Positions 1 through 8,592 of a stretch of 64,000 bases of DNA are shown piece after piece (within the stretch, counting starts at the first letter, position 1; every line of letters starts with the position of its first letter). Made by a program: the position numbers and the translations under genes. Where the stretch lies: assembly GCF_004353915.1 (NCBI RefSeq), contig NZ_SMRP01000021.1, positions 62,001 to 126,000 on the forward strand. The letters run 5' to 3'. Under the pieces are notes generated by a model, which was given only the letters and a program-made list of their open reading frames with translations, did no database searches and was not told the DNA's origin. The DNA comes from Paraburkholderia silviterrae (GTDB lineage Bacteria > Pseudomonadota > Gammaproteobacteria > Burkholderiales > Burkholderiaceae).

Positions 1-372
1 CGCACGCGTGAACGGCACGTGGAATTCGAGCCCCGGACGGCCCGAGAAGTCGATCACCACACGCGAGAGCGCCTCGTCGAGCGGCACGTAGGCATGGCCA
101 TAGCGGCGGATGCCCTTCTTGTCGCCGATGGCCTGCGCAACCGCCTGGCCAAGCGTAATGCCGACGTCTTCAACCGTATGGTGGTCGTCGATATGGGTGT
201 CGCCATGCGCCTCGACTTCCAGGTCGATCAGACCGTGTCGCGCGATCTGGTCGAGCATGTGGTCGAGGAACGGCACGCCGGTCGCGAGCTTCTGCTCGCC
301 GGTGCCGTCCAGATTGAGTTTCACGCGGATTTGCGTTTCGCTGGTGTTGCGAACGACTTGCGCGACGCGCAT
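1..372 (-). CDS. hisB: Imidazoleglycerol-phosphate dehydratase HisB (partial, N-terminal 124 residues)
   Basis: Dehydrates imidazole glycerol phosphate to imidazole acetol phosphate in histidine biosynthesis; cytosolic, manganese-dependent. The reading frame opens with MRVAQVVRNTSETQI and shows the family's metal-binding signature DHHTVED at residues 63-69, plus the VPFLDHML segment near residue 33-40 with its conserved His38. The gene runs off the left edge; the family is about 195 residues, so roughly 70 are missing. It lies about 85 bp downstream of hisC on the same strand, consistent with one his transcript. Identity is secure; only the C-terminus is unseen. Confidence 0.96.
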   Translation of the reverse strand, partial: MRVAQVVRNTSETQIRVKLNLDGTGEQKLATGVPFLDHMLDQIARHGLIDLEVEAHGDTHIDDHHTVEDVGITLGQAVAQAIGDKKGIRRYGHAYVPLDEALSRVVIDFSGRPGLEFHVPFTRA

Positions 373-457
373 GGCAATTTCCTTCAAACAGCCCGTAACA
401 GGAGGGTTTAGAGAACGAAGCTCAAAGCGCTGTGCGCTTCGCAACGATGGGAACGAT

Positions 458-1534
458 TCACTTGAGCACGAGCTTCAGGGCGGCGAGCAGCTGTGCGTTT
501 TCGTCGGGGGTCCCAACGGTCAGGCGCACGCAATTCGCCAGCAATGGGTGCATTTTACTCACGTTTTTGACCAGAACCCGCGCTGTCAGCAGCGTATCGA
601 ACACGGCGGAGGCATCGGGCACACGCACCAGCAGGAAATTACCGGCGCTTTCGAACACTTCGGTGCCCGGCAATTTCGCCACTGCGGCGGCCAGTTGCGC
701 CCGATCCGCGCGCAACTGGGCGGCCTGCGCGTCGAGCACGCCGATATGGTCGAGCAGGAAATCGGCAGCCGCCTGGGTGAGCACATTCACGTTATACGGC
801 GGGCGCACCTTGTCGAACTCGTTGAGCCATGCAGTGCGGCCCGCGAGGTAGCCGAGACGAATGCCCGCGAGCCCGAGCTTGGACATCGTGCGCATCACGA
901 CCACGTTGTCGAACGCGCCCGCGCGCGGCATCCAGCTCGTCTGCGCGAACGGCTGATAGGCCTCGTCGATCACGACGAGGCCGCCGGCGGCGCCCGCGGC
1001 TTCGATGATGCGCTCGATGTCGGCGTCGGCGAAGAGGGTGCCTGTGGGGTTATTCGGGTACGCCAGCCAGATCACGGCCGGCTTGTGCTGCGCGACGGCG
1101 GCCAGCATGGCCTCGGTATCGAGCGTCAGATTGGCCTTGAGCGGCACGCCGACGAACTCCACCTGCGCGAATTTGGCCGACATCGCATACATCACGAAGC
1201 CCGGCACCGGCGCGAGCACCTTCGCGCCCGGCTTCGCGCACGCCATCGTGATCATGCTGATGATCTCGTCCGAGCCGTTGCCGAGCAGCACGTCGCACTC
1301 GGGCGGCACGCGCATCGCGGCCTTGAGCTTCGCCATGAGCGCCTCGGGACGCGGCGCCGGATAGCGGTTCAGCGCCACACCCGCGAGATGCTCGCCCAGT
1401 TGCGCCGCGAGATCGGCGGGCAGCGAGTACGGGTTCTCCATGGCGTCGAGCTTCACGAAGCCGGCGGCGTCGGGGACCGGATAGCTCGTCATGGCGAGCA
1501 CATCGGGGCGGATGATGTCTTGTGGTGTCGTCAT
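458..1534 (-). CDS. hisC: Histidinol-phosphate aminotransferase HisC
   Basis: PLP enzyme that converts imidazole acetol phosphate and glutamate to histidinol phosphate. At 358 residues it has the usual length. Fold-type I aminotransferase motifs are visible: NNPTG at 161-165, DEAY at 190-193, and the cofactor lysine in TMSKLGLAGIRLGY (Lys219), with the phosphate-binding Arg in the same segment. The start MTTPQDIIRPDVL is the only sensible one; no strong ribosome binding site precedes it. It is separated from hisD by 226 bp, long for this operon, with a GC hairpin in the gap. Confidence 0.96.
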   Translation of the reverse strand: MTTPQDIIRPDVLAMTSYPVPDAAGFVKLDAMENPYSLPADLAAQLGEHLAGVALNRYPAPRPEALMAKLKAAMRVPPECDVLLGNGSDEIISMITMACAKPGAKVLAPVPGFVMYAMSAKFAQVEFVGVPLKANLTLDTEAMLAAVAQHKPAVIWLAYPNNPTGTLFADADIERIIEAAGAAGGLVVIDEAYQPFAQTSWMPRAGAFDNVVVMRTMSKLGLAGIRLGYLAGRTAWLNEFDKVRPPYNVNVLTQAAADFLLDHIGVLDAQAAQLRADRAQLAAAVAKLPGTEVFESAGNFLLVRVPDASAVFDTLLTARVLVKNVSKMHPLLANCVRLTVGTPDENAQLLAALKLVLK

Positions 1535-1622
1535 TGTCGATTGGCTCGCACGCAGCGCGTGGAGCCGGCACGGACGGCCAGCCGGACTACAGTGCCGGAG
1601 CGCTGCAGGGCCGTCCTGGTTG

Positions 1623-1640
1623 GCGCCCGGTTTCGGGCGC
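1623..1640 (-). other. Short perfect GC hairpin in the hisD-hisC gap
   Basis: Two 7-bp arms (GCGCCCG and CGGGCGC) flank a 4-nt loop. There is no T tract on either side, so it is not an intrinsic terminator. It may mark an mRNA processing or stabilising element between hisD and hisC; that is inference. Confidence 0.3.
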
Positions 1641-1760
1641 GCGGGTTATTTCGGTGTTCCAGGCATCTGGCTCAGGCATAAACGAGCCTTGTGCGCCGAT
1701 GCTTGCAAACGTCTCCTCAGGGGGCGCGGCGCACATGAGGCTCATGCGCGCCGCCATGCC

Positions 1761-3080
1761 TCAACTCTGCTTCATGCGGTACTCGGCGCTGCGCGCGTGG
1801 GCCTGGAGGCCTTCTCCATACGCAAGTTCCGCGGCAATCTCGCCGAGCGTCTGCGCGCCTTCCGCGCTCACTTCGATCAGGCTCGACCGCTTGATGAAAT
1901 CATAGACGCCAAGCGGCGACGAGAAACGTGCGGTACGAGACGTAGGCAGCACGTGATTTGGCCCCGCGCAGTAGTCGCCGAGGCTTTCGCTCGTGTAGCG
2001 GCCAAGGAAGATAGCGCCCGCGTGGCGGATTTCGGCGCCCCACTTCTGCGGCTCGAGCGCCGAGATTTCGAGGTGCTCGGGTGCGATGTCGTTGGCGATC
2101 GCGCAGGCCTCGGCCATGTCGCGCACCTTCACGAGCGCGCCGCGGTTCGTGAGCGACGTGGCGATGACCTCGGCGCGCGGCATGCTGGGCAGCAGTTCGT
2201 CGATCGCGTCGTGCACGCGCTTGATGAACGCCTCGTCCGGGCACAGCAGGATCGATTGCGCGAGCTCGTCGTGCTCGGCCTGCGAGAACAGGTCCATCGC
2301 GACCCAGCGCGGATCGGTCGTGCCGTCGCACAGCACGAGGATCTCGGAGGGGCCGGCGATCATGTCGATGCCGACCGTGCCGAACACGCGCCGCTTGGCC
2401 GAGGCCACATAGGCGTTGCCCGGGCCGCAGATCTTGTCGACCGGCGGGATCGTGCGGGTGCCATAGGCGAGTGCGCCCACGGCCTGCGCGCCGCCGATGG
2501 TGAACACGCGGTCGACGCCGCCGAGCAGCGCCGCCGCCAGCACGAGCGGGTTCTTCACGCCGTCGGGCGTGGGCACGACCATGACGATCTCACGCACGCC
2601 CGCGACCCGCGCGGGAATCGCGTTCATCAGCACCGACGACGGATACGCGGCCTTGCCGCCCGGCACGTAGAGGCCCACGCGGTCGAGCGGCGTGACCTTC
2701 TGGCCGAGCACGGTGCCGTCCGCTTCGGTGTACTGCCAGCTATGCGAGCCGCACTCGATGCGCTGCTTCTCGTGGTAGCCGCGCACGCGCGCGGCCGCCG
2801 CTTCGAGCGCTGCGCGCTGCTTGGGCTCGAGACTTTCCAGCGCGGCTTCGAGCTCGCTGATCGGCAGCTCCAGCGCCTCGACGCTCGTGGCGCTCAGGCG
2901 GTCGAAGCGGTTCGTATAGTCGAGCACGGCGGCATCGCCGCGCGCCTTCACGTCGGCGAGGATCTGCGCGACCGAGCGCTCGATGGCCTCGTCTTCGCTC
3001 GCCTCGAAGGCGAGCACCGCGTGCAGCGCCGCCTTGAAGCCTTCGGCGCTGGAGTCGAGTTTGCGCATCGTGATAGCCAT
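1761..3080 (-). CDS. hisD: Histidinol dehydrogenase HisD
   Basis: Zinc- and NAD-dependent enzyme that oxidises histidinol to histidine in two steps, the last reactions of the pathway. The 439-residue product carries the family landmarks GPGNAYV, the catalytic APEHLE segment and NHVLPTS near the C-terminus. I chose the ATG at 3080 (MAITMRKLDSS) because it has a GGAT-type site about 7 nt upstream and matches the usual N-terminus; an ATG 12 nt further upstream is also possible. It lies 162 bp downstream of hisG, with a 13-bp tandem repeat in the gap. Confidence 0.96.
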   Translation of the reverse strand: MAITMRKLDSSAEGFKAALHAVLAFEASEDEAIERSVAQILADVKARGDAAVLDYTNRFDRLSATSVEALELPISELEAALESLEPKQRAALEAAAARVRGYHEKQRIECGSHSWQYTEADGTVLGQKVTPLDRVGLYVPGGKAAYPSSVLMNAIPARVAGVREIVMVVPTPDGVKNPLVLAAALLGGVDRVFTIGGAQAVGALAYGTRTIPPVDKICGPGNAYVASAKRRVFGTVGIDMIAGPSEILVLCDGTTDPRWVAMDLFSQAEHDELAQSILLCPDEAFIKRVHDAIDELLPSMPRAEVIATSLTNRGALVKVRDMAEACAIANDIAPEHLEISALEPQKWGAEIRHAGAIFLGRYTSESLGDYCAGPNHVLPTSRTARFSSPLGVYDFIKRSSLIEVSAEGAQTLGEIAAELAYGEGLQAHARSAEYRMKQS

Positions 3081-3167
3081 GCTGATATCCATCCGTAACG
3101 GTTGTGGGCGCGGCGCATCGGGTGCACCGCGCGGGCGTCGCCGGGCTCGCTCGTGCGAGCTTCTTCA

Positions 3168-3232
3168 GGTAGCCAACTCAGGTGGCCAACTCAGGTGGCA
3201 AACCCAGGTGGCCGGATCAGGCAGCCGGAACC
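3168..3232. repeat. Tandem repeat, five 13-bp units, between hisG and hisD
   Basis: Five imperfect 13-bp copies of a GGTGGCCAACTCA-like unit start at 3168, 3181, 3194, 3207 and 3220. The array ends about 10 bp after the hisG stop codon (reading the minus strand). Units 1-4 differ at a few positions each; the fifth is the most diverged. It encodes nothing in a gene here. Confidence 0.8.
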
Positions 3233-3242
3233 GGCGGCCTGA

Positions 3243-3941
3243 TCACGCTGCCTGCGCACCGCGCGACGCGCGTTCGAACGCGTCGAGGAACGGCCGCAGC
3301 GCAGCGCGCTTCAACTTGAGCGCCGCCTGGTTCACGACGAGGCGCGAGGAGATCTCCATGATCTCCTCGACCTCGACCAGATTGTTGGCGCGCAGCGTGC
3401 CGCCCGTGCTGACGAGGTCGACGATCGCGTCGGCGAGGCCGACGAGCGGCGCTAGCTCCATCGAGCCATAGAGCTTGATGAGGTCGACGTGCACACCCTT
3501 GGCCGCGAAGTGCTGGCGCGCGGCTTCCGTGTACTTGGTCGCCACGCGCAGGCGCGCGCCCTGGCGCACGGCGTTCGCGTAGTCGAAGCCCGCCTTCACC
3601 GCCACCGAGAGGCGGCAGCGCGCGATGTCGAGATCGATCGGCTGATAGAGCCCGCCGCCGCCGTGCTCGAGCAGCACGTCCTTGCCCGCCACGCCGAAGT
3701 CGGCCGCGCCGTACTCCACGTAGGTGGGCACGTCGGTCGCGCGCACGATGATGACGCGCAGGTTAGCGTCGGTGGTCGGCAGGATGAGCTTGCGCGAGGT
3801 TTCCGGGTCTTCGGTCACCTCGACGCCCGCGGCGGTGAGCAGCGGCATCGTCTCTTCGAAGATGCGGCCCTTCGAGAGCGCCAGCGTCAGCGGCGCACCG
3901 GCCGCCGCTGCCGGCGTGGGCCTGGATTCGACCGTGCTCAT
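3243..3941 (-). CDS. hisG: ATP phosphoribosyltransferase HisG (short form)
   Basis: First, committed step of histidine synthesis: joins ATP and PRPP. The 232-residue protein lacks the C-terminal regulatory ACT-like domain of the long form. Short HisG enzymes are known to need the HisRS-like partner HisZ for activity and feedback control; hisZ is not in this window. Recognisable blocks are LALSKGRIFEE near the N-terminus and DLVSTGGTLRANNL, the PRPP-binding loop. An Ala/Pro linker (residues 8-15) precedes the core. The start codon overlaps the murA stop by 4 bp (ATGA), so translation is probably coupled. Confidence 0.95.
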   Translation of the reverse strand: MSTVESRPTPAAAAGAPLTLALSKGRIFEETMPLLTAAGVEVTEDPETSRKLILPTTDANLRVIIVRATDVPTYVEYGAADFGVAGKDVLLEHGGGGLYQPIDLDIARCRLSVAVKAGFDYANAVRQGARLRVATKYTEAARQHFAAKGVHVDLIKLYGSMELAPLVGLADAIVDLVSTGGTLRANNLVEVEEIMEISSRLVVNQAALKLKRAALRPFLDAFERASRGAQAA

Positions 3942-5200
3942 GCCGCGTTCCCCTTGATGCGCTTCACGTTGGCGCCGATCTTGTTCAGCTTCTCTTCCAT
4001 GCGGTCATAGCCGCGGTCGAGGTGATAGATGCGGTCGATGAGCGTCTCGCCGTCGGCGCACAGGCCGGCGATCACGAGGCTCGCCGAAGCGCGCAGATCA
4101 GTCGCCATCACCTTCGCGCCCGAAAGCTTCTCGACGCCGGCAATCAGCGCCGTCTTGCCGTCGATCGTGATGCTCGCGCCGAGGCGGTTCAGTTCCTGGA
4201 CGTGCATGAAGCGGTTCTCGAAGATCGTCTCGACGACCTGCGAGGTGCCGTCCGCGATCGTGTTGAGCGCCATGAACTGCGCCTGCATGTCGGTTGGGAA
4301 GGCCGGATATTCCGCGGTGCGCAGGTTCACGGCGCGTGCGCGTTCGTGCATGCGCACGCGCATCCAGTCGTCGCCCTCTTCGATCGTCACGCCTGCTTCG
4401 CGCAGTTTGTCGGTGACAGCGTCGAGGATGCCCGGGCGCACGCGGCGCAGCGTGACGTCGCCGCCCGCGGCGGCAACCGCGCACAGGAAGGTGCCTGCCT
4501 CGATGCGGTCGGGAATGACCGTGTGCTGCGCGCCGTGGAGCTTGTCCACACCCTGGATCACGAGGCGGTCGGTGCCGATGCCCTCGATCTGCGCGCCCAT
4601 CGCCACGAGCAGATGCGCGAGGTCGCCCACTTCGGGCTCGCGCGCGGCGTTCTCGATCACCGTTTCGCCGTCGGCGAGCACGGCGGCCATCAGCAGGTTT
4701 TCCGTGCCGGTGACCGTGATCATGTCGGTGACGATGCGCGCGCCCTTCAGGCGCTTCGCGCGCGCCTCGATGAAGCCGTGCTCGATGTTGATCTCGGCGC
4801 CCATCGCCTGCAGGCCCTTGATGTGCTGATCCACGGGGCGCGCGCCGATCGCGCAGCCGCCGGGCAGTGACACCTTCGCCTCGCCAAAGCGCGCGATGAG
4901 CGGCCCGAGCACGAGGATCGAGGCGCGCATGGTCTTCACGAGCTCATACGGCGCGACGACGTTGTTCACCTTCGAGGCGTCGAGCTGCACGCGATGGCCA
5001 TCCTGCTCGGTGCGCACGCCCATCTGGTTGAGCAGCTTGAGCGTGGTGCGCACGTCCTGGAGGTCGGGCACGTTGTCCAGATGGACGGGTTCCGCGCTCA
5101 AGAGGCTGGCGCAGAGAATGGGGAGCGCGGCGTTCTTCGCACCTGAAACGGTCACTTCCCCTGCGAGCTTCTGCCCGCCGACGATGACGAGTTTATCCAT
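3938..5200 (-). CDS. murA: UDP-N-acetylglucosamine 1-carboxyvinyltransferase MurA
   Basis: Transfers enolpyruvate from PEP to UDP-GlcNAc, the first committed step of peptidoglycan synthesis; target of fosfomycin. The 420-residue product starts MDKLVIVGGQKLAGEV. Key residues are visible: Lys22 and Asn23 in SGAKNAA, and the active-site cysteine Cys116 in PGGCAIGARP, so the enzyme should be fosfomycin-sensitive. The frame stays open upstream, but the ATG at 5200 matches the family start and has an AGGAAAC site before it. It overlaps hisG by 4 bp and follows the BolA-type gene, an arrangement seen widely in beta-proteobacteria. Confidence 0.97.
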   Translation of the reverse strand: MDKLVIVGGQKLAGEVTVSGAKNAALPILCASLLSAEPVHLDNVPDLQDVRTTLKLLNQMGVRTEQDGHRVQLDASKVNNVVAPYELVKTMRASILVLGPLIARFGEAKVSLPGGCAIGARPVDQHIKGLQAMGAEINIEHGFIEARAKRLKGARIVTDMITVTGTENLLMAAVLADGETVIENAAREPEVGDLAHLLVAMGAQIEGIGTDRLVIQGVDKLHGAQHTVIPDRIEAGTFLCAVAAAGGDVTLRRVRPGILDAVTDKLREAGVTIEEGDDWMRVRMHERARAVNLRTAEYPAFPTDMQAQFMALNTIADGTSQVVETIFENRFMHVQELNRLGASITIDGKTALIAGVEKLSGAKVMATDLRASASLVIAGLCADGETLIDRIYHLDRGYDRMEEKLNKIGANVKRIKGNAA

Positions 5201-5308
5201 GCCTGAAGTTTCCTGATCGGTGCGGCCGGCTTGCGGCGTTGCGTCATGTTGTGCGGCGCCGCTCGCGGCGGCGCCTTTGTCCTGGGTAATTCGCACTGAG
5301 ATTCCAGA

Positions 5309-5548
5309 TTATGCGTTCTGCCATTCGGCGGGCGTGAGCGTCTTCATGCTGAGCGCGTGGATTTCCTCGCGCATGCGCTCGCCGAGCGCCGCATAGACGA
5401 GCTGATGGCGCTGGATCAGGCGCTTGCCTTCGAATGCCGACGAAACGATCGTCGCGAAGAAGTGCTGACCGTCGCCTTCGACTTCGAGATGCTCGCACGC
5501 GAGTCCTGCCGAGATGTACTGCTTGACCTGTTCCGGAGTCGGCAACAT
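5309..5548 (-). CDS. ibaG: BolA/IbaG family iron-sulfur-linked protein
   Basis: A 79-residue BolA-fold protein; in other bacteria IbaG/BolA proteins partner monothiol glutaredoxins in iron-sulfur handling and acid stress. The sequence shows the compact KH-like pattern with GDGQHFFATIVS and FEGKRLIQRHQLVYAAL, including the conserved His of the helix. The ATG at 5548 is preceded by an ideal AGGAG site; a start 27 nt upstream lacks one. It sits 27 bp after the ABC permease and about 110 bp before murA. Its place next to mla and murA matches E. coli, where ibaG lies between mlaB and murA. Confidence 0.9.
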   Translation of the reverse strand: MLPTPEQVKQYISAGLACEHLEVEGDGQHFFATIVSSAFEGKRLIQRHQLVYAALGERMREEIHALSMKTLTPAEWQNA

Positions 5549-5575
5549 GGTGTGGGGCTCCTGCCTGAATTGCAT

Positions 5576-6331
5576 TTAGTGGCGCAGCTTGTAGCCGCTC
5601 GCGAGCAGACGCATCGCAAGCGCGGCCAGCACCACGAAAAAGACGAAAACGATCGCGAGACTTGCGAGCGGGTTAATGTCGGACAAGCCGAAAAACCCGT
5701 ACCGGAAGCCGTCGATCATGTAGAAGAACGGGTTCAGCCGTGACACCTCGCGCCAGACCGGCGGCAGCGTATGCGTCGAATAGAACACGCCCGAAAGGAA
5801 CGTGAGCGGCATGATGAGAAAGTTCTGAAACGCCGCGAGCTGGTCGAATTTTTCGGCCCAGATCCCGGCGATCAGGCCGAGCGTGCCGAGGATCGCCGAG
5901 CCGAGCACCGCGAAGGCGATGATGTAGAACGGCGCGGCGAAGCTCATCGGGATGAACCAGATCGTCACGACGAACACGCCCGCGCCGACGGCGAGGCCGC
6001 GCACGATCGAGGCGAGCACGTAGGCTCCAAACATCTCCCAGGCGGCCAGCGGCGGCAATAGTACGAATACGAGATTGCCCGTGATCTTCGACTGGATGAG
6101 CGACGAGGACGAGTTCGCGAAGGCGTTTTGCAGCACGCTCATCATCACGAGGCCGGGAATCAGGAAGCTCGTGTACTCGACACCCGGGTACACCTCCACG
6201 TGGCCGCGCAGCGCGTGGCCGAAGATCGTCAGATAGAGCAGCGCGGTGATGACCGGCGCGAGCACGGTCTGGAAGGCGACCTTCCAGAAACGCAGCACTT
6301 CCTTGTAGAACAGGGTACGGAAGCCGCTCAT
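5576..6331 (-). CDS. ABC-2 type transporter permease (YadH-like)
   Basis: Inner-membrane subunit of an ABC exporter, 251 residues with about six hydrophobic segments and the ABC-2 signature region (FLIPGLVMMSVLQNAFANSS). The gene overlaps the ATPase upstream by 4 bp, so the two form one transporter. In organisation and sequence it resembles the E. coli YadGH pair, whose substrate is not firmly known. Its position between mla and murA suggests an envelope-related cargo, but this is inference. Confidence 0.9.
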   Translation of the reverse strand: MSGFRTLFYKEVLRFWKVAFQTVLAPVITALLYLTIFGHALRGHVEVYPGVEYTSFLIPGLVMMSVLQNAFANSSSSLIQSKITGNLVFVLLPPLAAWEMFGAYVLASIVRGLAVGAGVFVVTIWFIPMSFAAPFYIIAFAVLGSAILGTLGLIAGIWAEKFDQLAAFQNFLIMPLTFLSGVFYSTHTLPPVWREVSRLNPFFYMIDGFRYGFFGLSDINPLASLAIVFVFFVVLAALAMRLLASGYKLRH

Positions 6332-7254
6332 GCAAGCCCCTCGATCACTTCAGGTCCGTTCATCACCTGCACGAAGACATCCTCCAGATCGGCCTTGCGC
6401 ACTTCCATCTCTTCGAGCTTGCAGCCGTTCGCGCGGCACAGCGCGAGGATGCGCTCGACGTCGTCGTAGCTCGCGAGGCGCAGCAGGTGCTGGTGAGCGT
6501 TGCCATTCGATGTCTCGACTTCGAGCGGGCGCAGCTCCGTCGGCAGCACGCCTTCCGAGAAGCGCAAGAACAGCTGCGTGCCCGCGAAGCGCTGCAGCAG
6601 CGTGCTGGTGCGCTCGAGCGCCACCACCTCGCCCCGCCGCAGCATGGCGATGCGGTCGCACAGCTCTTCCGCCTCTTCGAGATAGTGTGTGGTGAGCACG
6701 ATGGTGTGACCTTCGCGGTTCAGGCGCGCGATGAACTTCCAGAGCGTCTGGCGCAGCTCGACGTCCACGCCGGCGGTCGGCTCGTCGAGCACGATCACGG
6801 GCGGCCGGTGCACCAGCGCCTGCGCCACCAGCACGCGGCGCTTCATGCCGCCCGAGAGCGCGCGCATGTTCACGTCGGCTTTTTCGGTGAGGTCGAGATT
6901 GGCCATGATCTCGTCGATCCACGCGTCGTTGTTGCGCAGGCCGAAATAGCCGGACTGGATGCGCAGCGTCTCGCGCACCGTGAAGAACGGGTCGAACACC
7001 AGTTCCTGGGGGACGACGCCGAGATTGCGGCGCGCGTTGCGGTAGTCGCTCACGACATCGTGGCCGCGCACGGCAATCGAGCCTTCATCGGCGCGCGCGA
7101 GGCCTGCGAGAGCGCTGATGAGCGTCGTCTTGCCCGCGCCGTTCGGGCCGAGCAGCCCGAAGAACTCGCCCTCTTCGACGGTGAAGCTGACGCCCTTGAG
7201 CGCCTGGAGCTCTTTGTAGCGCTTCTTGACGTTGCGGATTTCTATGGCTGGCAT
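6328..7254 (-). CDS. ABC transporter ATP-binding protein (YadG-like)
   Basis: ATPase of the exporter encoded with the permease at 5576. The 308-residue protein has Walker A GPNGAGKTT (residues 36-44), the Q-loop, the ABC signature LSGGMKRR, Walker B VIVLDEPT and the switch histidine in LTTHY. The C-terminal 80 residues are an extra domain typical of drug- or polysaccharide-type ABC-2 ATPases. The ATG at 7254 follows a weak site. A perfect TATAAT lies about 135 bp upstream and may give this gene its own promoter, separate from mla. Confidence 0.92.
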   Translation of the reverse strand: MPAIEIRNVKKRYKELQALKGVSFTVEEGEFFGLLGPNGAGKTTLISALAGLARADEGSIAVRGHDVVSDYRNARRNLGVVPQELVFDPFFTVRETLRIQSGYFGLRNNDAWIDEIMANLDLTEKADVNMRALSGGMKRRVLVAQALVHRPPVIVLDEPTAGVDVELRQTLWKFIARLNREGHTIVLTTHYLEEAEELCDRIAMLRRGEVVALERTSTLLQRFAGTQLFLRFSEGVLPTELRPLEVETSNGNAHQHLLRLASYDDVERILALCRANGCKLEEMEVRKADLEDVFVQVMNGPEVIEGLA

Positions 7255-7389
7255 GACTCAGGCGCCGCCCGTCGTGAACGGCGCGGCTGATAAATGCATC
7301 AATGCTGCGGGGAGGACCAGAATTTGGGGACGGCTTGTGCCGCCTGCTTCGATGCCACGATAACCGCGGCAGCGCCCAAAAAACGGTTG

Positions 7390-7395
7390 ATTATA
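7390..7395 (-). promoter_or_regulatory. Possible -10 box upstream of the ABC-2 exporter operon
   Basis: Reading the minus strand, a perfect TATAAT sits in the 258-bp gap between mlaB and the ABC ATPase. No good -35 hexamer is visible at 16-18 bp, so promoter function is uncertain. The rest of the gap shows nothing else. Confidence 0.35.
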
Positions 7396-7512
7396 GGCCA
7401 AGTCGGAAAGCCCGGCCTGGGCCTGGCTTGGACTCGAAAGCGGAAGCGACGGCGTGCGGCAATCGGGCCCGAGCGGCGTGCCCGGCCGACGCGGCCGCGA
7501 GGCCGCCGCGCG

Positions 7513-7785
7513 TCAATGTCGCTCGTGAAGGAGCGATTCGACGCCGTAAGCGCGCGCGAGGGATGCGAGCGCGGAGGGAAGATTGAGAACGCTGAGCGTA
7601 ACGCCGCGCTCGTGCGCGGCACGCTGCCATGCGATCAGCACGGCAAGCGCCGAGGAGTCGAAATGCGTGAGCGGCGTGCAATCGACAGCGCTGGCGCCTG
7701 CCGCGATTTGCGCGAGACCCGTCGAGAGCGCGGCCTTCGCGCTCTCGAGGTTCAGCGTGGCGCCGGTGGCGAAGCGCTCGCTCAC
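7513..7785 (-). CDS. mlaB: STAS-domain protein MlaB
   Basis: Cytoplasmic STAS-fold subunit of the MlaFEDB phospholipid transporter; in E. coli MlaB binds the ATPase MlaF and supports complex stability and activity. The 90-residue product has the STAS core pattern, with TPLTHFDSSALAVLIAW holding the DSSAL motif (the conserved Ser/Thr loop). It overlaps mlaC by 4 bp at its start and is the last gene of the mla operon. Confidence 0.88.
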   Translation of the reverse strand: MSERFATGATLNLESAKAALSTGLAQIAAGASAVDCTPLTHFDSSALAVLIAWQRAAHERGVTLSVLNLPSALASLARAYGVESLLHERH

Positions 7786-8414
7786 GAGCTGGCCTTGCCG
7801 GCGGCGAGCTGCTGGTTACGCTGCGTGAGGAAGGTGATCAGACCTTGCACGCCGCCCTGCTGGATCTTTTCCTGGAACTGCTGCTGGTACGCCTGGATCA
7901 GCCATGCGCCGAGCACGTTGATGTCATACACGCGCCAGCCTTGCGGCGTCTTGTACAGGCGGTAGTCGAGCTCGATCGGCTGGCCGTTGTTCATGACGGT
8001 CGAACGGACCACGACATCGGTGTCGTCCGGGTTCGCACGGAACGGCTTGTACTGGATCTGCTGATCGCGCACCTGGGCGAGCGCGCCCGAGTACGTGCGG
8101 ATCAGCAGCGTCTTGAACTGCTCGATGACCTGCTGCTGCTGCTCAGGCGTCGCCGTGCGCCAGTTGCGGCCCATCGCGAGCTGCGTCGTGCGGCGGAAGT
8201 CCGTGTACGGCAGGATCTTCTCGTTCACGAGTTGCGTGATCTTGCTGATGTCGCCGGACTGGATCGACTTGTCGCCCTTGATCTGGTCCATGACCTGCTG
8301 CGTGATCGTCTGGACCATCGCGTCAGGATTGCTGGTGTCGACCGTTTGCGCGGAGGCTGCGCCGGCAAACGCAAAAAACATGGCAAAAATCGGGAACAGA
8401 AAGAATTTTTTCAT
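7782..8414 (-). CDS. mlaC: Periplasmic phospholipid-binding protein MlaC
   Basis: Soluble periplasmic shuttle that carries phospholipid between the outer-membrane lipoprotein MlaA and the inner-membrane MlaFEDB complex. The 210-residue precursor begins MKKFFLFPIFAMFFAFAGAASA, a clear Sec signal peptide with cleavage after ASA. The mature part has the Ttg2/MlaC pattern (FRRTTQLAMGRNWR, QPIELDYRLY, GWRVYDINVLGAWL). The ATG at 8414 has an AGGAC site; the frame is open upstream but those codons lack a signal peptide. It overlaps mlaB by 4 bp. Confidence 0.94.
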   Translation of the reverse strand: MKKFFLFPIFAMFFAFAGAASAQTVDTSNPDAMVQTITQQVMDQIKGDKSIQSGDISKITQLVNEKILPYTDFRRTTQLAMGRNWRTATPEQQQQVIEQFKTLLIRTYSGALAQVRDQQIQYKPFRANPDDTDVVVRSTVMNNGQPIELDYRLYKTPQGWRVYDINVLGAWLIQAYQQQFQEKIQQGGVQGLITFLTQRNQQLAAGKASS

Positions 8415-8592
8415 AGCAAGTCCTGCAGGTTGGGGAACAACGCCCCGTTGGAGGTCAACGATATCACGCGAGCGCCAGGGCACCGAGTCAAACAATGCCA
8501 GGAAACTGCGACAAGCGTTTCAGCTTGTTACGTCAGAATTAAGCGCTTGCGGAGTACCGGCGTGGCGCCACGCGCCGTGCCGGATATCGTGA

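Noticed and set aside
1561..1760. Possible small ORF of about 56 codons between hisD and hisC
   Set aside because: No ribosome binding site or recognisable sequence; composition like a chance GC-rich frame.
3942..5200. His operon attenuator or leader peptide before hisG
   Set aside because: hisG overlaps murA by 4 bp, leaving no leader; no His-codon run is seen.
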